DNA of 6,873 nucleotides from DASVAL01 sp035649575 (GTDB lineage: Bacteria; Planctomycetota; UBA1135; UBA2386): NCBI GenBank assembly GCA_035649575.1, contig DASRJH010000096.1:1-6873 (forward strand), in the 5' to 3' direction. Position 1 is the stretch's first letter. Each line of letters opens with the position of its first letter. The notes below the pieces were generated by a model. It had not been told where the DNA came from, searched no databases, and saw only the letters and a program-made list of their open reading frames with translations. The translations under genes and the position numbers were made by a program. Below are positions 6,355 to 6,873 of this stretch, piece after piece.

Positions 6355-6873
6355 ATGAAACGCCGGCTGGTTTCCCTCGCCGTGTTCGCAACCGCGGTCA
6401 TCGCGCAAGACGACAAGCAGGCACCTGCGCCGAGTCTCGCGGCGCTGCGCGAGTCTGCGGAAGCACTCCGTCCGCTGATGCAGAAGAAGACGCCGCCGCG
6501 CGCGGGCGACTGGCTCGCCGAGCACGAAGAGCAGGGACAGGCGTTCGACGAGTACATGAAGTCGCGGCCGAATCGCCCGACGGCCAAGCGCACGACGCTC
6601 TACATCCAGCCCATCGGCGACTTCACGAAGGCGCAGCAGCAGCTCGTGAAGGACACCGCGGAGCTCATGGGCATCGTCTTCGGCGTCCCCGTGAAGACGC
6701 TCGACGCGCTCGCCGATGCCGCGATCCCCGACAGCGCGCGCCGCACGCATCCGACGTGGGGCGGAAAGCAGTTCCTCAGCACCTACATCCTCGACGAGGT
6801 CCTGCTGCCGCGACGGCCTGCCGACGCCGTGGCCGTGCTCGGGCTCACGGCGACGGATCTCTTTCCGGAGCCG
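6355..6873 (+). CDS. Exported archaemetzincin-like (peptidase M54) protein, C-terminal part beyond the window
   Basis: The frame is open from ATG 6355 to the window edge, giving 173 residues. It begins MKRRLVSLAVFATAVIA followed by QDD, a signal peptide with a likely cleavage after residue 17. Residues 18-80 are a charged Ala/Glu-rich linker. From 81 the sequence TLYIQPIGDFTKAQQQLV, then LMGIVFGVPVKTL (105-117), WGGKQFLSTYILDEVL (135-150) and DAVAVLGLTATDLFPEP (157-173), matches the N-terminal half of archaemetzincin-type zinc metalloproteases. The diagnostic HExxHxxGxxH zinc site and following cysteines would lie downstream and are not seen here, so catalytic competence is untested. The protein should act outside the cytoplasm, whereas the archaeal prototypes lack signal peptides. 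In-frame GTG codons at 6328 and 6340 would only lengthen the signal region. No clear ribosome binding site is present. It may share a transcript with the ATPase gene, 80 nt upstream, but a separate promoter is equally possible. Confidence 0.8.
   Translation, partial: MKRRLVSLAVFATAVIAQDDKQAPAPSLAALRESAEALRPLMQKKTPPRAGDWLAEHEEQGQAFDEYMKSRPNRPTAKRTTLYIQPIGDFTKAQQQLVKDTAELMGIVFGVPVKTLDALADAAIPDSARRTHPTWGGKQFLSTYILDEVLLPRRPADAVAVLGLTATDLFPEP

Overview
The window is GC-rich bacterial DNA with strong G/C preference at third codon positions and few clear Shine-Dalgarno sites. The gene mix is an AlgI-type MBOAT acyltransferase with an SGNH partner, a YgiQ radical SAM protein, a DUF4143 ATPase and a secreted archaemetzincin-like protein. 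This would fit a high-GC environmental bacterium such as a planctomycete, a deltaproteobacterial relative or an acidobacterium. The phylum is a guess from gene content and composition; there is no rRNA or other marker here.

Layout, left to right. (1) Positions 1-1875, minus strand: a YgiQ-type radical SAM protein missing its C-terminus at the window edge. (2) Positions 1876-2146: a 271-bp divergent intergenic region with no convincing gene. (3) Positions 2147-4693, plus strand: a tightly coupled pair, a membrane-anchored SGNH/GDSL-like protein followed 3 nt later by a GTG-started MBOAT acyltransferase. (4) Positions 4694-5072: a poorly coding stretch with a short 69-codon ORF resembling the tail of an Ig-like or carboxypeptidase-regulatory domain, and a doubtful 44-codon ORF. 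(5) Positions 5073-6274: an AT-rich 51-bp imperfect palindrome overlapping the start of an AAA+ ATPase with a DUF4143 nuclease-like C-terminal domain. (6) Positions 6257-6325: an 11-bp inverted repeat enclosing a small hairpin at the end of the ATPase gene. (7) Positions 6355-6873, plus strand: the first 173 codons of an exported archaemetzincin (peptidase M54)-like protein that runs off the right edge.

The SGNH and MBOAT genes almost certainly act together: by family precedent the MBOAT protein carries an acyl (usually acetyl) group across the inner membrane and the SGNH protein places it on an extracytoplasmic polymer. No polysaccharide synthesis gene is present, so the acceptor is unknown. 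The YgiQ, ATPase and archaemetzincin genes look like independent neighbours. The most unusual structure is the 51-bp palindrome, which contains every plausible start codon of the ATPase gene and differs sharply in base composition from its surroundings.
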